Assembly (NCBI RefSeq): GCF_042683665.1
Contig: NZ_JBHUOO010000006.1
DNA from: Leeuwenhoekiella polynyae
GTDB taxonomy: Bacteria; Bacteroidota; Bacteroidia; Flavobacteriales; Flavobacteriaceae
Reading direction: 5' to 3' (one strand)
DNA length: 64,000 bases
In this document: piece after piece, positions 25,382 through 34,788 of the stretch
Position numbering within the stretch: position 1 is the stretch's first letter
Layout of the letters: each line of letters starts with the position of its first letter
Notes under the pieces: generated by a model
Seen by the model: only the letters and a program-made list of their open reading frames with translations
Database searches by the model: none
What the model was told of the DNA's origin: nothing
Position numbers and translations under genes: made by a program

Positions 25382-27652
25382 TTAAAGTTTTACTCCTTTA
25401 AGCCTTAAACTATTTAGAACTACAGATACGCTACTGAAAGCCATTGCCATTCCCGCAATCATTGGGTCCAATAAAAATCCATTTACGGGATACAAAACGC
25501 CTGCTGCAATTGGAATACCAATAAGATTATAAATGAATGCCCAAAATAGATTCTGACGTATGCCCAACACGGTTCTTTTCGATAGTTCCAAAGCTTTGGG
25601 AATAGATTGCAAATCTGACGTTATCAATGTCATTTTCGCGACGTCCATTGCTATATCAGACCCTTTACCCATTGCTATACTTACATTGGCCTGTGCCAAA
25701 GCGTGCGAATCGTTGATACCATCGCCCACCATTGCGACTATCTTTCCATCAGCTTGCAATTTTTCAACAAAAGCTGCTTTCTGTGAAGGCATCACTTCTC
25801 CTTGGTAATTTGTTATTCCTACTTGTTTTGCGACAGCAGATGCGGTTTTATTGTTATCTCCAGTAAGCATATAGACTTCGATGCCTCTGTCTTGAAGTGT
25901 TTCTATAGCTTTTTTTGAAGTTTCTTTAATCTTGTCAGCAATGGCGAGTATCGCCAGCACTTGTTTTTCATTGCCAAAGAAAATGACCGTTTTAGCCTGC
26001 TCTTCGAGACTTTCTGCCGTTTGCATTAAGGAAGCGTCGATTTGAATATTCTTTTCAACCATTAGCTTATGGTTTCCAACATAGTATTTTGAACCATTTT
26101 CTGTTTGAGCTTTTACCCCCTTTCCTGTGATACTTTCGAAGGAAGCCATTTCAGTTTGTTCAACATTTTCATCTTTTAAGTGGTTGACTACAGCCCCTGC
26201 CAAGGGATGTTCTGACTGTGCTTCGATAGCCAAAAGAATTTCCTTGTAATCGTTCTGATTTTCAAGCTTGTCCTTCCAAAGTATGTCGGTTACCAAAGGT
26301 TTTCCTTCAGTAATCGTACCCGTTTTATCAAGGATTACTGCATTCACTTTATGGCCAAGCTCTAAACTTTCGGCATCCTTTATCAAAATATTATTTTCAG
26401 CGCCTTTACCGATACCCACCATAATGGCAGTAGGTGTGGCCAATCCCAATGCGCAAGGACAAGCGATAACCAACACGGCTACAGAAGTTAATAAGGCTTG
26501 TGAAAAACCATTATCGCCTCCAATTGATATCCATACAATAAAGGTAATAATGGAAATAGCCAACACAACGGGAACAAATATTCCAGCAATTTTATCGACC
26601 AGTTTCTGAACAGGCGCCTTGCTTCCTTGAGCTTCCTGAACCATTTTAATGATTTGTGATAGTAAGGTTTCTCCACCTACTTTTTCGGCAGTAAATTGAA
26701 AGCTCCCTTTTTGATTTACCGTGCCTGCAAATACTTTTTCATCAGTTGATTTTTCTACTGGAACAGGTTCTCCCGTAATCATACTTTCATCTACATACGA
26801 GCTTCCCTTGGAAACTTCTCCATCCACAGGAATCTTTTCTCCGGGACGCACCAAAATGGTCTGGCCAACTTGCACGGATGAAATAGGAATTTCCTTTTCT
26901 TCTCCATTCTCAATGATTTTAAGGGTTTTAGGCTGAAGACCCATTAATTTTTTGATGGCTGAAGACGTATTGGATTTTGCCTTTTCTTCCAATAGTTTCC
27001 CCAAGGAAATAAAGGTTATAATTACCGTAGCCGCTTCATAATAAACGTGAGGTTCAATACCACGACTCAACCAAGATTCTGGAAAAAAGGTATTGAATAC
27101 ACTAAAGATAAAAGCGATTCCTGTGCTCAAAGCTACCAAGGTATCCATATTTGCTTTACCGTGTTTGGCTTGCTTGAAAGCATTGATGAAAAAGCTACGA
27201 CCGAACCAAAAAAGAATTGGAAAAGTTAACACCAAAGAAATCCACTTACCTGGTTCCCATTGCATAAAAAACATTCCTAATACAAAAATGGGTAGCGTAA
27301 GTATAGCCGACCAGATAGTACGGCTTTTTATGTCCTGATAATGTTTTTGCTGAAGTTCTTGTTGTACTTCCGAAGGATTTTCTGTATCTATAATAATATC
27401 ATAGCCTACCTCGCGAAGTGCATTTTGAAGTTGATTAGGACTCAACGCTTTGTCGTATTCCACAAGAACAGAACTATTAGCGAAATTGACGCTGGCATCA
27501 AACACTCCTTCTGTGTGTTTTAAAACAGATTCAACGCTCGCTGCACACGATGCGCAGGTCATTCCCGTAACAGGAAATGATTCTTTTATTCCCTGTTTTT
27601 GCTTCTTTTCTTTGGTTTCAAATATGTTGATTGTCTCCATAATCGTATTCAT
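25382..27652 (-). CDS. copA: Copper-exporting P1B-type ATPase (CPC), CopA
   Basis: A 756-residue inner-membrane pump for Cu(I). One N-terminal HMA domain has Cys33 and Cys36 (GMTCASC). Eight membrane segments are seen. The TGEPVP loop, the membrane motif CPCALGLATP, the phosphorylation site DKTGTITEG, the SEHPLA nucleotide motif and the hinge GDGINDS are present. The hinge is unusual in having DSHAL rather than DAPAL after GIN. A 34 bp element shared with the Csp promoter region lies 50 bp upstream. It is followed by CopZ. Confidence 0.95.
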   Translation of the reverse strand: MNTIMETINIFETKEKKQKQGIKESFPVTGMTCASCAASVESVLKHTEGVFDASVNFANSSVLVEYDKALSPNQLQNALREVGYDIIIDTENPSEVQQELQQKHYQDIKSRTIWSAILTLPIFVLGMFFMQWEPGKWISLVLTFPILFWFGRSFFINAFKQAKHGKANMDTLVALSTGIAFIFSVFNTFFPESWLSRGIEPHVYYEAATVIITFISLGKLLEEKAKSNTSSAIKKLMGLQPKTLKIIENGEEKEIPISSVQVGQTILVRPGEKIPVDGEVSKGSSYVDESMITGEPVPVEKSTDEKVFAGTVNQKGSFQFTAEKVGGETLLSQIIKMVQEAQGSKAPVQKLVDKIAGIFVPVVLAISIITFIVWISIGGDNGFSQALLTSVAVLVIACPCALGLATPTAIMVGIGKGAENNILIKDAESLELGHKVNAVILDKTGTITEGKPLVTDILWKDKLENQNDYKEILLAIEAQSEHPLAGAVVNHLKDENVEQTEMASFESITGKGVKAQTENGSKYYVGNHKLMVEKNIQIDASLMQTAESLEEQAKTVIFFGNEKQVLAILAIADKIKETSKKAIETLQDRGIEVYMLTGDNNKTASAVAKQVGITNYQGEVMPSQKAAFVEKLQADGKIVAMVGDGINDSHALAQANVSIAMGKGSDIAMDVAKMTLITSDLQSIPKALELSKRTVLGIRQNLFWAFIYNLIGIPIAAGVLYPVNGFLLDPMIAGMAMAFSSVSVVLNSLRLKGVKL

Positions 27653-27701
27653 CTTAATACATCACAAATTTTAGGATTTAAAGTTTTTAATATATTACGT
27701 T

Positions 27702-27735
27702 ATATGCTGAATGAATTGTAGAATTTGCTTGTTAA
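27702..27735 (-). promoter_or_regulatory. Copy 1 of a 34 bp repeated element, candidate copper operator
   Basis: Begins ATATGCTGAATGA and ends TTAA. It matches the element at 28305-28338 at 27 of 34 positions without gaps. It lies 50 bp upstream of the CopA start and is oriented the same way. Probably a binding site for the HMA-AraC regulator coded at 28351-28917. Confidence 0.5.
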
Positions 27736-27808
27736 GGGTCACCAATATGTAATTTTCCCAAGTTTCCGATACAAACAAGATAACTTATACCCGATTTTTT
27801 ATAAAACA

Positions 27809-27836
27809 AAAGACTACAATGTGAGTTGTAGCCTTT
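27809..27836 (-). terminator. Rho-independent terminator after the Cys-rich copper protein
   Basis: On the minus strand AAAGGCTACAA pairs with TTGTAGTCTTT (one G-U) around a 6-base loop and is followed by TTGTTTT. It ends the transcript from the gene at 27887. Confidence 0.75.
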
Positions 27837-27886
27837 CGGAATTTGAGGTTGTTGCACCTCACTATAATGAATTGAGATAAGTTGTA

Positions 27887-28207
27887 TTATTTTAAATATT
27901 CGTTACAAGCTTCCTCACATTTTCTACAGGCATCTGCACATTCTTGACAGTGTTTGTGGTCGTGCTTGGCACATACATCAGCGCATTTTTTACAGATATC
28001 ACGGCATTGTTCTACCATACCTCTAACATCTTTATAATTTGACGCAAGCAAATTTGCTGTTGCACTACAGATTGCAGCACAAGCCCTATCAGTTCTTATA
28101 CAATCTACCATCATCTTGACGTTTTCTTCGCCAAGACAAGCATCTGCACAGTAATTACAATGTGCTACACAATTGTTTAAAGCTTCGATTAATTTTGAAT
28201 TTTTCAT
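27887..28207 (-). CDS. Four-helix-bundle Cys-rich copper storage protein (DUF326/Csp-like)
   Basis: A 106-residue protein with about 17 Cys spaced along four helices: CVAHCNYCADACLGE, CIRTDRACAAICSA, CRDICKKCADVCAKH and CQECADACRKCEEAC. Csp proteins hold many Cu(I) ions within such a bundle. There is no signal peptide, so it is the cytosolic type. It has its own terminator and a repeated 34 bp element about 100 bp upstream, so it is probably regulated together with CopA. Confidence 0.92.
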   Translation of the reverse strand: MKNSKLIEALNNCVAHCNYCADACLGEENVKMMVDCIRTDRACAAICSATANLLASNYKDVRGMVEQCRDICKKCADVCAKHDHKHCQECADACRKCEEACNEYLK

Positions 28208-28304
28208 AAATATATTAGAATTTAAATTGTTAAAAATAGTCCACTACTATAGCGGATATTACTAAAGACAATTTAATGTATGTAATATCGTTTTTTGTTA
28301 TAAA

Positions 28305-28338
28305 ATATGCCGAATGATTTGTAAAATTTTCGGATTAA
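28305..28338 (-). promoter_or_regulatory. Copy 2 of a 34 bp repeated element, candidate copper operator
   Basis: Begins ATATGCCGAATGA and ends ATTAA. It is the partner of the copy before CopA. It lies between the HMA-AraC regulator gene and the Csp gene and includes no coding sequence. Confidence 0.5.
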
Positions 28339-28350
28339 CAGAATTTAACA

Positions 28351-28917
28351 TCATATTTTATCCAAATATTTACGATTCTGATTTGTGCTTTTTTTAAACT
28401 GTGTAGGTGTCATTCCTGTAACCTTTTTAAATTGATTGCTTAAGTATGCAACACTACTATAATGAAGTTTAAATGCTATTTCACTCAAGGTTAATTCATC
28501 GTAAACTATAAGTTCTTTAACACGTTCAATTTTCTGGTTTATGATGTACTGCTCGAACGTAATATTTTCTACCGACGAAAAAAGTGAACTTAAATATTTG
28601 TAGTCCAAGTGAAGTTCGCCTGTAACAATATCTGCCCATTTGAAATCGAGCTCCTCGGAAGAATGATGGATTTTATCTACAACCAATGTTTTCATTTGTT
28701 CAATAAGTTGACTTTTACGGTCGTCAATCAAACTAAAACCTGAATTTTGAAGCGCTTTGGAAAGACTATTTTTTGTGTTGGGACTTAACGATGAAACTAA
28801 TTTAACCTCCCCCAATTTTATAGAAACATACAGTATTTTAAGTTGTTCCAAAATATTGGAAACTGCTGAGATACATCTTGGGCAGACCATATTTTTAATA
28901 TGGATAGTCTCATTCAT
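28351..28917 (-). CDS. HMA-like/AraC fusion regulator 1
   Basis: A 188-residue protein with unusual architecture. Residues 1-70 resemble a degenerate HMA domain with a metal-type site Cys12-Cys15 (KNMVCPRC), and residues about 100-185 form an AraC helix-turn-helix domain (IERVKELIVYDELTLSEIAF, SNQFKKVTGMTPTQFKK). A usual AraC protein has a cupin sensor instead. I infer a copper-sensing transcription factor acting on the adjacent CopA and Csp genes. A paralogue with the same layout lies at 48692-49258. Confidence 0.88.
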   Translation of the reverse strand: MNETIHIKNMVCPRCISAVSNILEQLKILYVSIKLGEVKLVSSLSPNTKNSLSKALQNSGFSLIDDRKSQLIEQMKTLVVDKIHHSSEELDFKWADIVTGELHLDYKYLSSLFSSVENITFEQYIINQKIERVKELIVYDELTLSEIAFKLHYSSVAYLSNQFKKVTGMTPTQFKKSTNQNRKYLDKI

Positions 28918-28929
28918 ATAGTACTTGTT

Positions 28930-29106
28930 TCAAAATAATTTTAATCCAGATTTGTATAGAGAATAATAAACGGCAGCTGTTGCAGCAACTACAAAAATCA
29001 ATACTATCACAACTAAAGCTATAATTTTATCTTTTTTTGGAATATCACTTTTAGGCTGATGTTTCTTTCTGTCATTTTTTCTTCTATTTCTTCTACTCTC
29101 ACTCAT
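28930..29106 (-). CDS. Small basic single-span membrane protein
   Basis: A 58-residue frame, MSESRRNRRKNDRKKHQPKS, then a single membrane segment (IIALVVIVLIFVVAATAAVY) and a short tail ending GLKLF. The positive N-terminus predicts that this end is in the cytoplasm. It is tightly placed between CusB (64 bp upstream) and the HMA-AraC gene (12 bp downstream), so it is probably translated. Function unknown. Confidence 0.65.
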   Translation of the reverse strand: MSESRRNRRKNDRKKHQPKSDIPKKDKIIALVVIVLIFVVAATAAVYYSLYKSGLKLF

Positions 29107-29170
29107 CCTCGTTCTCCTTCAAAAAATCAAGATGACTAATTTAAACTACCCAATTAAGTATAGTTTTAAA

Positions 29171-30955
29171 CTATTGTACGGTTTCTGTTACTTCACCACA
29201 GTTTAGCATTGCTTGTCCGTAGTAGGGATTTTGTATTTCTTTTTCCGTGCTCAACCAATATGCGCCTTCATTATTATTTGCCATTGGACAAAAATCTATG
29301 TAAATTTCTTGGTTGATGCCAAACGCTTTCATTGCATTTATGAGGTGTGCTGAAAGACTGATAAAATGATTTCTCTGGGTTTTAATATCGGATGTCTGGG
29401 CAATTTCATTTGAGGAAGCCTTCAATTCTTTTTCAAGTTGCGCCCAGTGGTTATTCGCATTTTTATCCTTTAGCAAAGCAAGGTCAACTTGTGTTAAACT
29501 TTTCTGTAAGGTCTGTGCGGCCGTTTTTGCTTTTTCACTTTGGTCGTTTGTCAATGCTGTTTTAAGCATAATATAATCATCAAAAACTGTTTTGAGCTGC
29601 TCTTGGAATTTGGAAGCTACATCCATACGTTTGGCGGCATCAACTGTGTTGTTTAAATTTTCCATTCCCAAATGCCCTTCGTGACCTGTCATTGTTTTAC
29701 CACCTGATGCATTCATCATAGATTTTTTTCCTTGTAACTGTGCAGCGGCATCTACGGTAAATGTTCCGTTGGTTACCACTTCATCGCCGTTAGAAAGCCC
29801 TTCGATAATGGTATAGTTCTCACCATTTTTCGTTCCCAAAGTCACTTCTTGCATTTCAAAAACGGGTTCATTGGGATTGGTCTTTACGTACACCAATGAG
29901 CGCTCGCCTGTCCACATTACTGCCGTTGCAGGTATGCTTATCGCAATTTCCATAGTATTGCCTTTTGTCATTGCCACTTTTGCGGTTACGAACATTCCTG
30001 GTTTTAATAGATTTTCCTTATTGTTCAATGTGGCGCGCACTGAAACAGTTCTGGACTTTGTATTCAAAGTAGGGTCGATAAATGAAACTGATGCTTCAAA
30101 TTCTTTATTGGGATAAGCGTTACTAGTGATTGTTACCTTTTGACCTTCCTTTAGTTGCGAGATTTGTCTTTCGTAGGCGTCAAACATTGCCCAAACAGTA
30201 CCCAAATCACTTACTTTAACAATGGGCTGGCCTTGTTTTACATAGTCGCCTTCTTCTGCCATTTTTTGGGAAACGGTGCCTGAAACAGTTGCATAAATCG
30301 GAAAATTTTCCCGCACCTTGCCAGAACTTTCTATTTGGTCTATTTGGCTTTCAGAAAGTTTCCACAATTTTAATTTGTTTCGAACTGCTTTGTATAAACC
30401 TGGTTGTGATTCTTTCAGGTCAGAAGCAGTTAAAAGTTCTTGTTGGGCAGCAACGAGCGTTGGTGCATAAATCGTTGCCAACAACTGTCCTTTTCGTACT
30501 TCTTCGCCCGTGAAATTGACATTCAACTTTTCAATACGTCCTTCAAAATAGCTTGCCTGTACCGCATTGGCTTCTTCGTTGGCCATTATTTTTCCGGAAA
30601 GTGTTATTTTGTTATCGTCGGTTCCTGAAATATTTCCTACAATTGTAGTTTGGATATTCGCCAGTGCCATTGCATTGTCGCTCATTTTTATTTCGTTCAT
30701 TGCAAGCCCTTCCGCACCAGTTTCGGCGGGAATTAAATCCATACCGCATATTGGGCAGTCGCCAGGTTCTGGTTGCATAATCTGTGGGTGCATTGAACAG
30801 GTCCACATTTGATGTTCTTCGGAGTGGTTAACGTCTTCGCTCAAATCTGTTACTTTCTTGCTGTTTACGGAACCTTCCGCAGAAGGGCCAAAAAAGACAT
30901 AGCCCAAGACCAATCCTATGGCTAAAATTGCGGTATAAATGATGTATTTTTTCAT
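29171..30955 (-). CDS. cusB: CusB-type periplasmic adaptor with metal-binding and DUF3347 domains
   Basis: A 594-residue membrane-fusion protein of a copper RND pump. After an N-terminal anchor (IIYTAILAIGLVLGYVFFG) a heavy-metal-binding domain lies at about 51-75 (MWTCSMHPQIM, CPICGMDLIP). The barrel-sandwich, hairpin and beta-barrel parts follow (GRIEKLNVNFTGEEVRKGQL, YEDGDYVKQGQ-like EEGDYVKQGQPIVKVSDLG). The final 140 residues are a DUF3347 domain with FCPMANNNEGAYWLS and NPYYGQAMLNCG. Its CusA and TolC partners lie 20 kb away. The fusion suggests that DUF3347 passes copper to the pump. Confidence 0.93.
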   Translation of the reverse strand: MKKYIIYTAILAIGLVLGYVFFGPSAEGSVNSKKVTDLSEDVNHSEEHQMWTCSMHPQIMQPEPGDCPICGMDLIPAETGAEGLAMNEIKMSDNAMALANIQTTIVGNISGTDDNKITLSGKIMANEEANAVQASYFEGRIEKLNVNFTGEEVRKGQLLATIYAPTLVAAQQELLTASDLKESQPGLYKAVRNKLKLWKLSESQIDQIESSGKVRENFPIYATVSGTVSQKMAEEGDYVKQGQPIVKVSDLGTVWAMFDAYERQISQLKEGQKVTITSNAYPNKEFEASVSFIDPTLNTKSRTVSVRATLNNKENLLKPGMFVTAKVAMTKGNTMEIAISIPATAVMWTGERSLVYVKTNPNEPVFEMQEVTLGTKNGENYTIIEGLSNGDEVVTNGTFTVDAAAQLQGKKSMMNASGGKTMTGHEGHLGMENLNNTVDAAKRMDVASKFQEQLKTVFDDYIMLKTALTNDQSEKAKTAAQTLQKSLTQVDLALLKDKNANNHWAQLEKELKASSNEIAQTSDIKTQRNHFISLSAHLINAMKAFGINQEIYIDFCPMANNNEGAYWLSTEKEIQNPYYGQAMLNCGEVTETVQ

Positions 30956-31023
30956 AGTATATTTTTTTATTTCTTTATAAAACCCAACAGATTTTAAGAC
31001 CAGTTAGGTTTTGGTAATTATTA

Positions 31024-31503
31024 TTATTCTGCTTGCAAACGCTTTATCATTGCTTTCATTTCTCCAATTTCTTTACGTTGTGCTTTGATAATATCATCAG
31101 CCAGTTTGCGCACTTCAGGGTCTTTGATATCGGCTCTTTCACTTGTTAAAATTGCAATTGAGTGATGGGGAATCATTGCTTTCATCCACAGAATATCGCC
31201 AATGATTGGGCTTTGTGCCCTAACCAAACCAAGTGCGCCTAAAAATAGCACCAAGCTACCTAATAAAATAGCGATGTTCTTTTTCTTGTTTTGATACATT
31301 TTCCGCATAAAAAACCACATTATTACTGCCATTGCTGCAATACCCAAACAACTCATATAGAATCTGGTTAAACTAAAATATACGTGGTCTAACGCATAAC
31401 TATTTAGATACATCGTGATGTACATTGCAATAAAAGATGCGACAAGCATCAAAATAAATTTTGTGTAATTGCCTTTGTTTGTGTGTTGATTTGAATTTTT
31501 CAT
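31024..31503 (-). CDS. DUF305 family membrane protein
   Basis: A 159-residue protein with three or four membrane segments at the N-terminus (FILMLVASFIAMYITMYLNS) and a C-terminal DUF305 part with the conserved MIPHHSIAI and the helix KLADDIIKAQRKEIGEMK. DUF305 proteins commonly occur with copper genes and are thought to bind metal through His and Met. It lies in the CopA-PepSY-DUF305-CusB row. Confidence 0.88.
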   Translation of the reverse strand: MKNSNQHTNKGNYTKFILMLVASFIAMYITMYLNSYALDHVYFSLTRFYMSCLGIAAMAVIMWFFMRKMYQNKKKNIAILLGSLVLFLGALGLVRAQSPIIGDILWMKAMIPHHSIAILTSERADIKDPEVRKLADDIIKAQRKEIGEMKAMIKRLQAE

Positions 31504-31520
31504 TGTTTTAGAGTTTTTGG

Positions 31521-32234
31521 TTATGATTTAATTATTTTCTTTTTTAATTTTCTAATGGTTGGCGAGGAGGTGTACCACAGCAGGAATCCGCTTAACACCG
31601 TAATCAATCCCAAGAGCGAAAACGCCCTTAATACAATGGTATTGAAATTGTCGCGCGTGTCATAATCCATTGTGTGGGTCATCCATAAAAAGTCGAACCA
31701 ACGCCACGCTCGATGCCTTACAGTCTGGAATTTTCCGTCTGTTACCGAAACATAAGCATTAAGAGCTTCATCGGTATCATATGAAATAACATAGGCTGGC
31801 AATAGCTTTTCCCGATATTCGTGATAGTCGTCCACTTCGGTTATTTTTTCGATGTTGGCGACTTTCAAACCATCTTTCATATAGTTTTTGGCAACAGACA
31901 AGGCCTCTTCTTCCGTAATATTTTTTTTTGCTTTCCCAGTTTTTGCACTGTACAATTTTTGATTGTTTATCCAGTAATAAGGCTCGTTGTTGATGTCCCT
32001 AATTTCGATACTTCCAATGCCTTCAGGATTGTTTATTTGTGAAGGACTTATTAAATCATCAAAGGCTTTGGGCACGTAATCTAAATTACAGAATTGGTCA
32101 CCGTGAATGTCGTCTATGTTTGTCCAACTGAAATACATTCCGCTAATGGTCCAAAACAGGAACTGTACCCCCAAAAAGAGCCCCAAATATCTGTGGGTCT
32201 TTCGTATTTTTAGTGCGGTTTTCCTTTTCACCAT
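31521..32234 (-). CDS. PepSY-associated membrane protein
   Basis: A 237-residue protein with membrane segments near the two ends (YLGLFLGVQFLFWTISGMYF and FSLLGLITVLSGFLLWY) and a periplasmic PepSY-like region between them (ITEEEALSVAKNYM). Family members are often linked to metal reduction or iron/copper uptake, but the function is not known. The start lies 3 bp from the stop of the copper ATPase gene, so they are co-translated. Confidence 0.85.
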   Translation of the reverse strand: MVKRKTALKIRKTHRYLGLFLGVQFLFWTISGMYFSWTNIDDIHGDQFCNLDYVPKAFDDLISPSQINNPEGIGSIEIRDINNEPYYWINNQKLYSAKTGKAKKNITEEEALSVAKNYMKDGLKVANIEKITEVDDYHEYREKLLPAYVISYDTDEALNAYVSVTDGKFQTVRHRAWRWFDFLWMTHTMDYDTRDNFNTIVLRAFSLLGLITVLSGFLLWYTSSPTIRKLKKKIIKS

Positions 32235-32236
32235 CT

Positions 32237-34774
32237 TTAAAGTTTTAACGAACGTAACCGCAAAGCGTTCATAATAACGGAAACTGAACTAAAGCTCATT
32301 GCCAAAGCCGCTATCATTGGTGATAATAACAACCCGAAAATAGGGAACAAAACACCTGCTGCGATTGGGATTCCTAAAATGTTATATCCTAAAGCCCAAA
32401 ATAGGTTTTGCTTGATGTTACGCATTACACCGTCGCTCAATTCCCGTGCCTTGACAATACCGTGCAAATCGCCTTTTACCAAGGTTATCATTGCACTTTC
32501 AATGGCAACATCTGTTCCTGTTCCCATTGCGATACCAACATCACTTTTTGCCAAGGCTGGCGCATCATTGATGCCGTCGCCTGCCATTGCTACAACTTTT
32601 CCGCTGTTCTGTAATTTTTCTACTTCCTGAAGTTTGTTTTCGGGCAACATTCCTGCTTTAAAATCAGCAAGATTTAATTCTTTTGCGACCGCTTGGGCAG
32701 TATCGTGATTGTCGCCAGTAAGCATTATTACTGCGATACCTTTGTCTTGAAGTGCTTTGATCGCTTTGGCGCTGGTCGCCTTTATTTTGTCGCCAATGAC
32801 AACATATCCCACAACTTTTGAATCGATGGATAGGTATGAAACTGTTTTTCCTTGCTTTTGAAAACTTTGTGCTTCGGTTTCCATTTCCGAAGTTAATTCA
32901 GCCTTGGCGTATGCCATCATTTTGGAATTCCCTAAATCCACTTTTTTCCCGTTGATGTTTCCTTCAACACCTTTTCCGGTAACTGCGCTAAACTTTTCAG
33001 CGCTCAAAAACTCAACATTCTTTTCTTTACCATATTTTACAGTTGCTTCGGCAAGCGGATGCTCGCTTTTGCTGTTTAGGGAAACGATGTATTGAAGCAC
33101 TTCTTTTTCTGAAAAATTAGTTCCGAAGGCTCCGACTTTTTCAACCGTTGGTTTGCCTTCTGTTATGGTTCCTGTTTTATCGATAATAAGTGTATCCACC
33201 TTGTCCATTTTTTCCAAAGCTTCGGCATTTTTTATGAGCACACCATTTTGTGCGCCCTTACCAACACCGACCATAATGGACATTGGTGTTGCCAAGCCCA
33301 AGGCACAGGGACAGGCGATAATCAATACTGCAATTGCATTTACAAAGGCATAAACATAGACGGGTTCCGGACCAAAAATAGCCCAAACCACAAATGTGAT
33401 AATGGAAATAAGGACAACTATGGGTACAAAATATCCCGAGACGGTATCCGCCAATTTTTGGATTGGTGCACGACTGCGACTGGCATTATTGACCATTTGG
33501 ATAATTTGGGACAGTAGGGTATCTGCACCCACCTTTTCGGCTTTCATCAAAAAAGATTGGTTGCCGTTGATGGTGCCACTGGTAACTTTGTCATTTGCCG
33601 CTTTGTTTACGGGAATAGGTTCGCCTGTAATCATAGATTCATCGACCGTTGTACTACCTTCGGAAATCACGCCATCAACTGGAATTTTTTCGCCTGGTTT
33701 CACCCGTAGGATATCGCCCAATTTAATGCTATCAATCGTAACCTCTTCTTCCTTGCCATCTTTGACTAGTATGGCCTTGTTTGGCGCGAGCTTTAGCAAT
33801 TCCTTTATTGCTGAATTGGTTTTGCCGTGGGCACGTGCTTCCAAAACCTGACCCAAGAGCACCAAGGTCAAAATAATAGTGGATACTTCATAATATACGT
33901 GAACGGCACCAGATTCTGTTTTGAACTGTGCCGGGAAAAAATCGGGAAAAAGCATACCGAATACGCTGAATAACCACGCTGCGCCAGCACCAATGCCGAT
34001 TAGGGTAAACATATTGAGGTTCCAGGTTTTGATGCTTTTATAGGCACGTTCAAAGAACATCCACGTAGCATAAAACACCACAGGAATTGAAAGTGCAAGC
34101 TGAATCCAGTTCCAGTTTTTTTGCTTCATTACCGTATATAACGGATTATTCGGAATCATATCGCTCATTGCGATTAAGAAAATAGGTAAGGTAAAGGCGA
34201 CTGCAATCCAGAATTTCTTGAGTAATTTGTTATAGGTCTTTTCTTCGGCTGAACTATCTGCTTCCATTGGGACTAAGTCCATCCCACAGATTGGGCAGGC
34301 TCCAGGTTCATCTTTTACAATTTCCGGGTGCATTGGGCAAGTCCATTGTTCAGAAGTTTTTGCAGATAAATTTTGCTCTTCAACTAAATCCATTCCGCAG
34401 ACAGGACAGTCTCCAGTTTTTTCATATGTTTTGTCTCCCTCACAATGCATCGGACAGTAAAAAGTGCCAGTTCCTTTACCTTTAGGTTTTTCATTTTTTG
34501 CTTTCGTACTTCGACTACGCTCAGCATCAACTCCGGCGGTATCGTTTTGATGATGTCGCTCTCCAGATTTGTGGATAGAATAAGTACCACCTTCTTTTTT
34601 AAGGGCATCTTGGAATTTCTCAATAGGAATATGTGATTCCATTTCAATGGTAGCTTCAGCTTTTGCTAAATTCACAGTAGCCTTTGAGACACCTTTCACT
34701 TTGGAAAGTGTTCCTTCTACGTGATTTCGACAACCATTGCAGGTCATTCCGTGTATTTTATAGGTGTGTTTCAT
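32237..34774 (-). CDS. Copper-translocating P1B ATPase with HMA and two heavy-metal-binding domains
   Basis: An 845-residue pump. Order: HMA domain (Cys12, Cys15 in GMTCNGC), a low-complexity linker, two YHS-like metal-binding modules at about 104-130 (YCPMHCEG, CPVCGMDL) and 143-170 (WTCPMHPEI, CPICGMDLVPM), then eight membrane segments with CPCALGLATP, DKTGTITEG, SEHPLAEAT and GDGINDAPAL. It is the long N-terminal form typical of Bacteroidota copper islands and probably exports Cu(I). The linker at residues 81-90 carries an in-frame copy of a repeat described separately. Confidence 0.94.
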   Translation of the reverse strand: MKHTYKIHGMTCNGCRNHVEGTLSKVKGVSKATVNLAKAEATIEMESHIPIEKFQDALKKEGGTYSIHKSGERHHQNDTAGVDAERSRSTKAKNEKPKGKGTGTFYCPMHCEGDKTYEKTGDCPVCGMDLVEEQNLSAKTSEQWTCPMHPEIVKDEPGACPICGMDLVPMEADSSAEEKTYNKLLKKFWIAVAFTLPIFLIAMSDMIPNNPLYTVMKQKNWNWIQLALSIPVVFYATWMFFERAYKSIKTWNLNMFTLIGIGAGAAWLFSVFGMLFPDFFPAQFKTESGAVHVYYEVSTIILTLVLLGQVLEARAHGKTNSAIKELLKLAPNKAILVKDGKEEEVTIDSIKLGDILRVKPGEKIPVDGVISEGSTTVDESMITGEPIPVNKAANDKVTSGTINGNQSFLMKAEKVGADTLLSQIIQMVNNASRSRAPIQKLADTVSGYFVPIVVLISIITFVVWAIFGPEPVYVYAFVNAIAVLIIACPCALGLATPMSIMVGVGKGAQNGVLIKNAEALEKMDKVDTLIIDKTGTITEGKPTVEKVGAFGTNFSEKEVLQYIVSLNSKSEHPLAEATVKYGKEKNVEFLSAEKFSAVTGKGVEGNINGKKVDLGNSKMMAYAKAELTSEMETEAQSFQKQGKTVSYLSIDSKVVGYVVIGDKIKATSAKAIKALQDKGIAVIMLTGDNHDTAQAVAKELNLADFKAGMLPENKLQEVEKLQNSGKVVAMAGDGINDAPALAKSDVGIAMGTGTDVAIESAMITLVKGDLHGIVKARELSDGVMRNIKQNLFWALGYNILGIPIAAGVLFPIFGLLLSPMIAALAMSFSSVSVIMNALRLRSLKL
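34508..34524. repeat. In-frame copy of a dispersed TTCGACTACGCTCAG-type repeat
   Basis: ACTTCGACTACGCTCAG within the ATPase gene encodes AERSRST in the linker. I know this short sequence as a frequent dispersed repeat in Flavobacteriia genomes. Other ATPases of this type do not need these residues, which supports insertion. Confidence 0.5.
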
Positions 34775-34788
34775 AGTATCTGTTATTT

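Noticed and set aside
33396..33851. Plus-strand ORF of 151 codons
   Set aside because: It lies antisense within the 845-residue copper ATPase gene and shows no protein motif; other long antisense frames here also mirror the codon bias of the pump.
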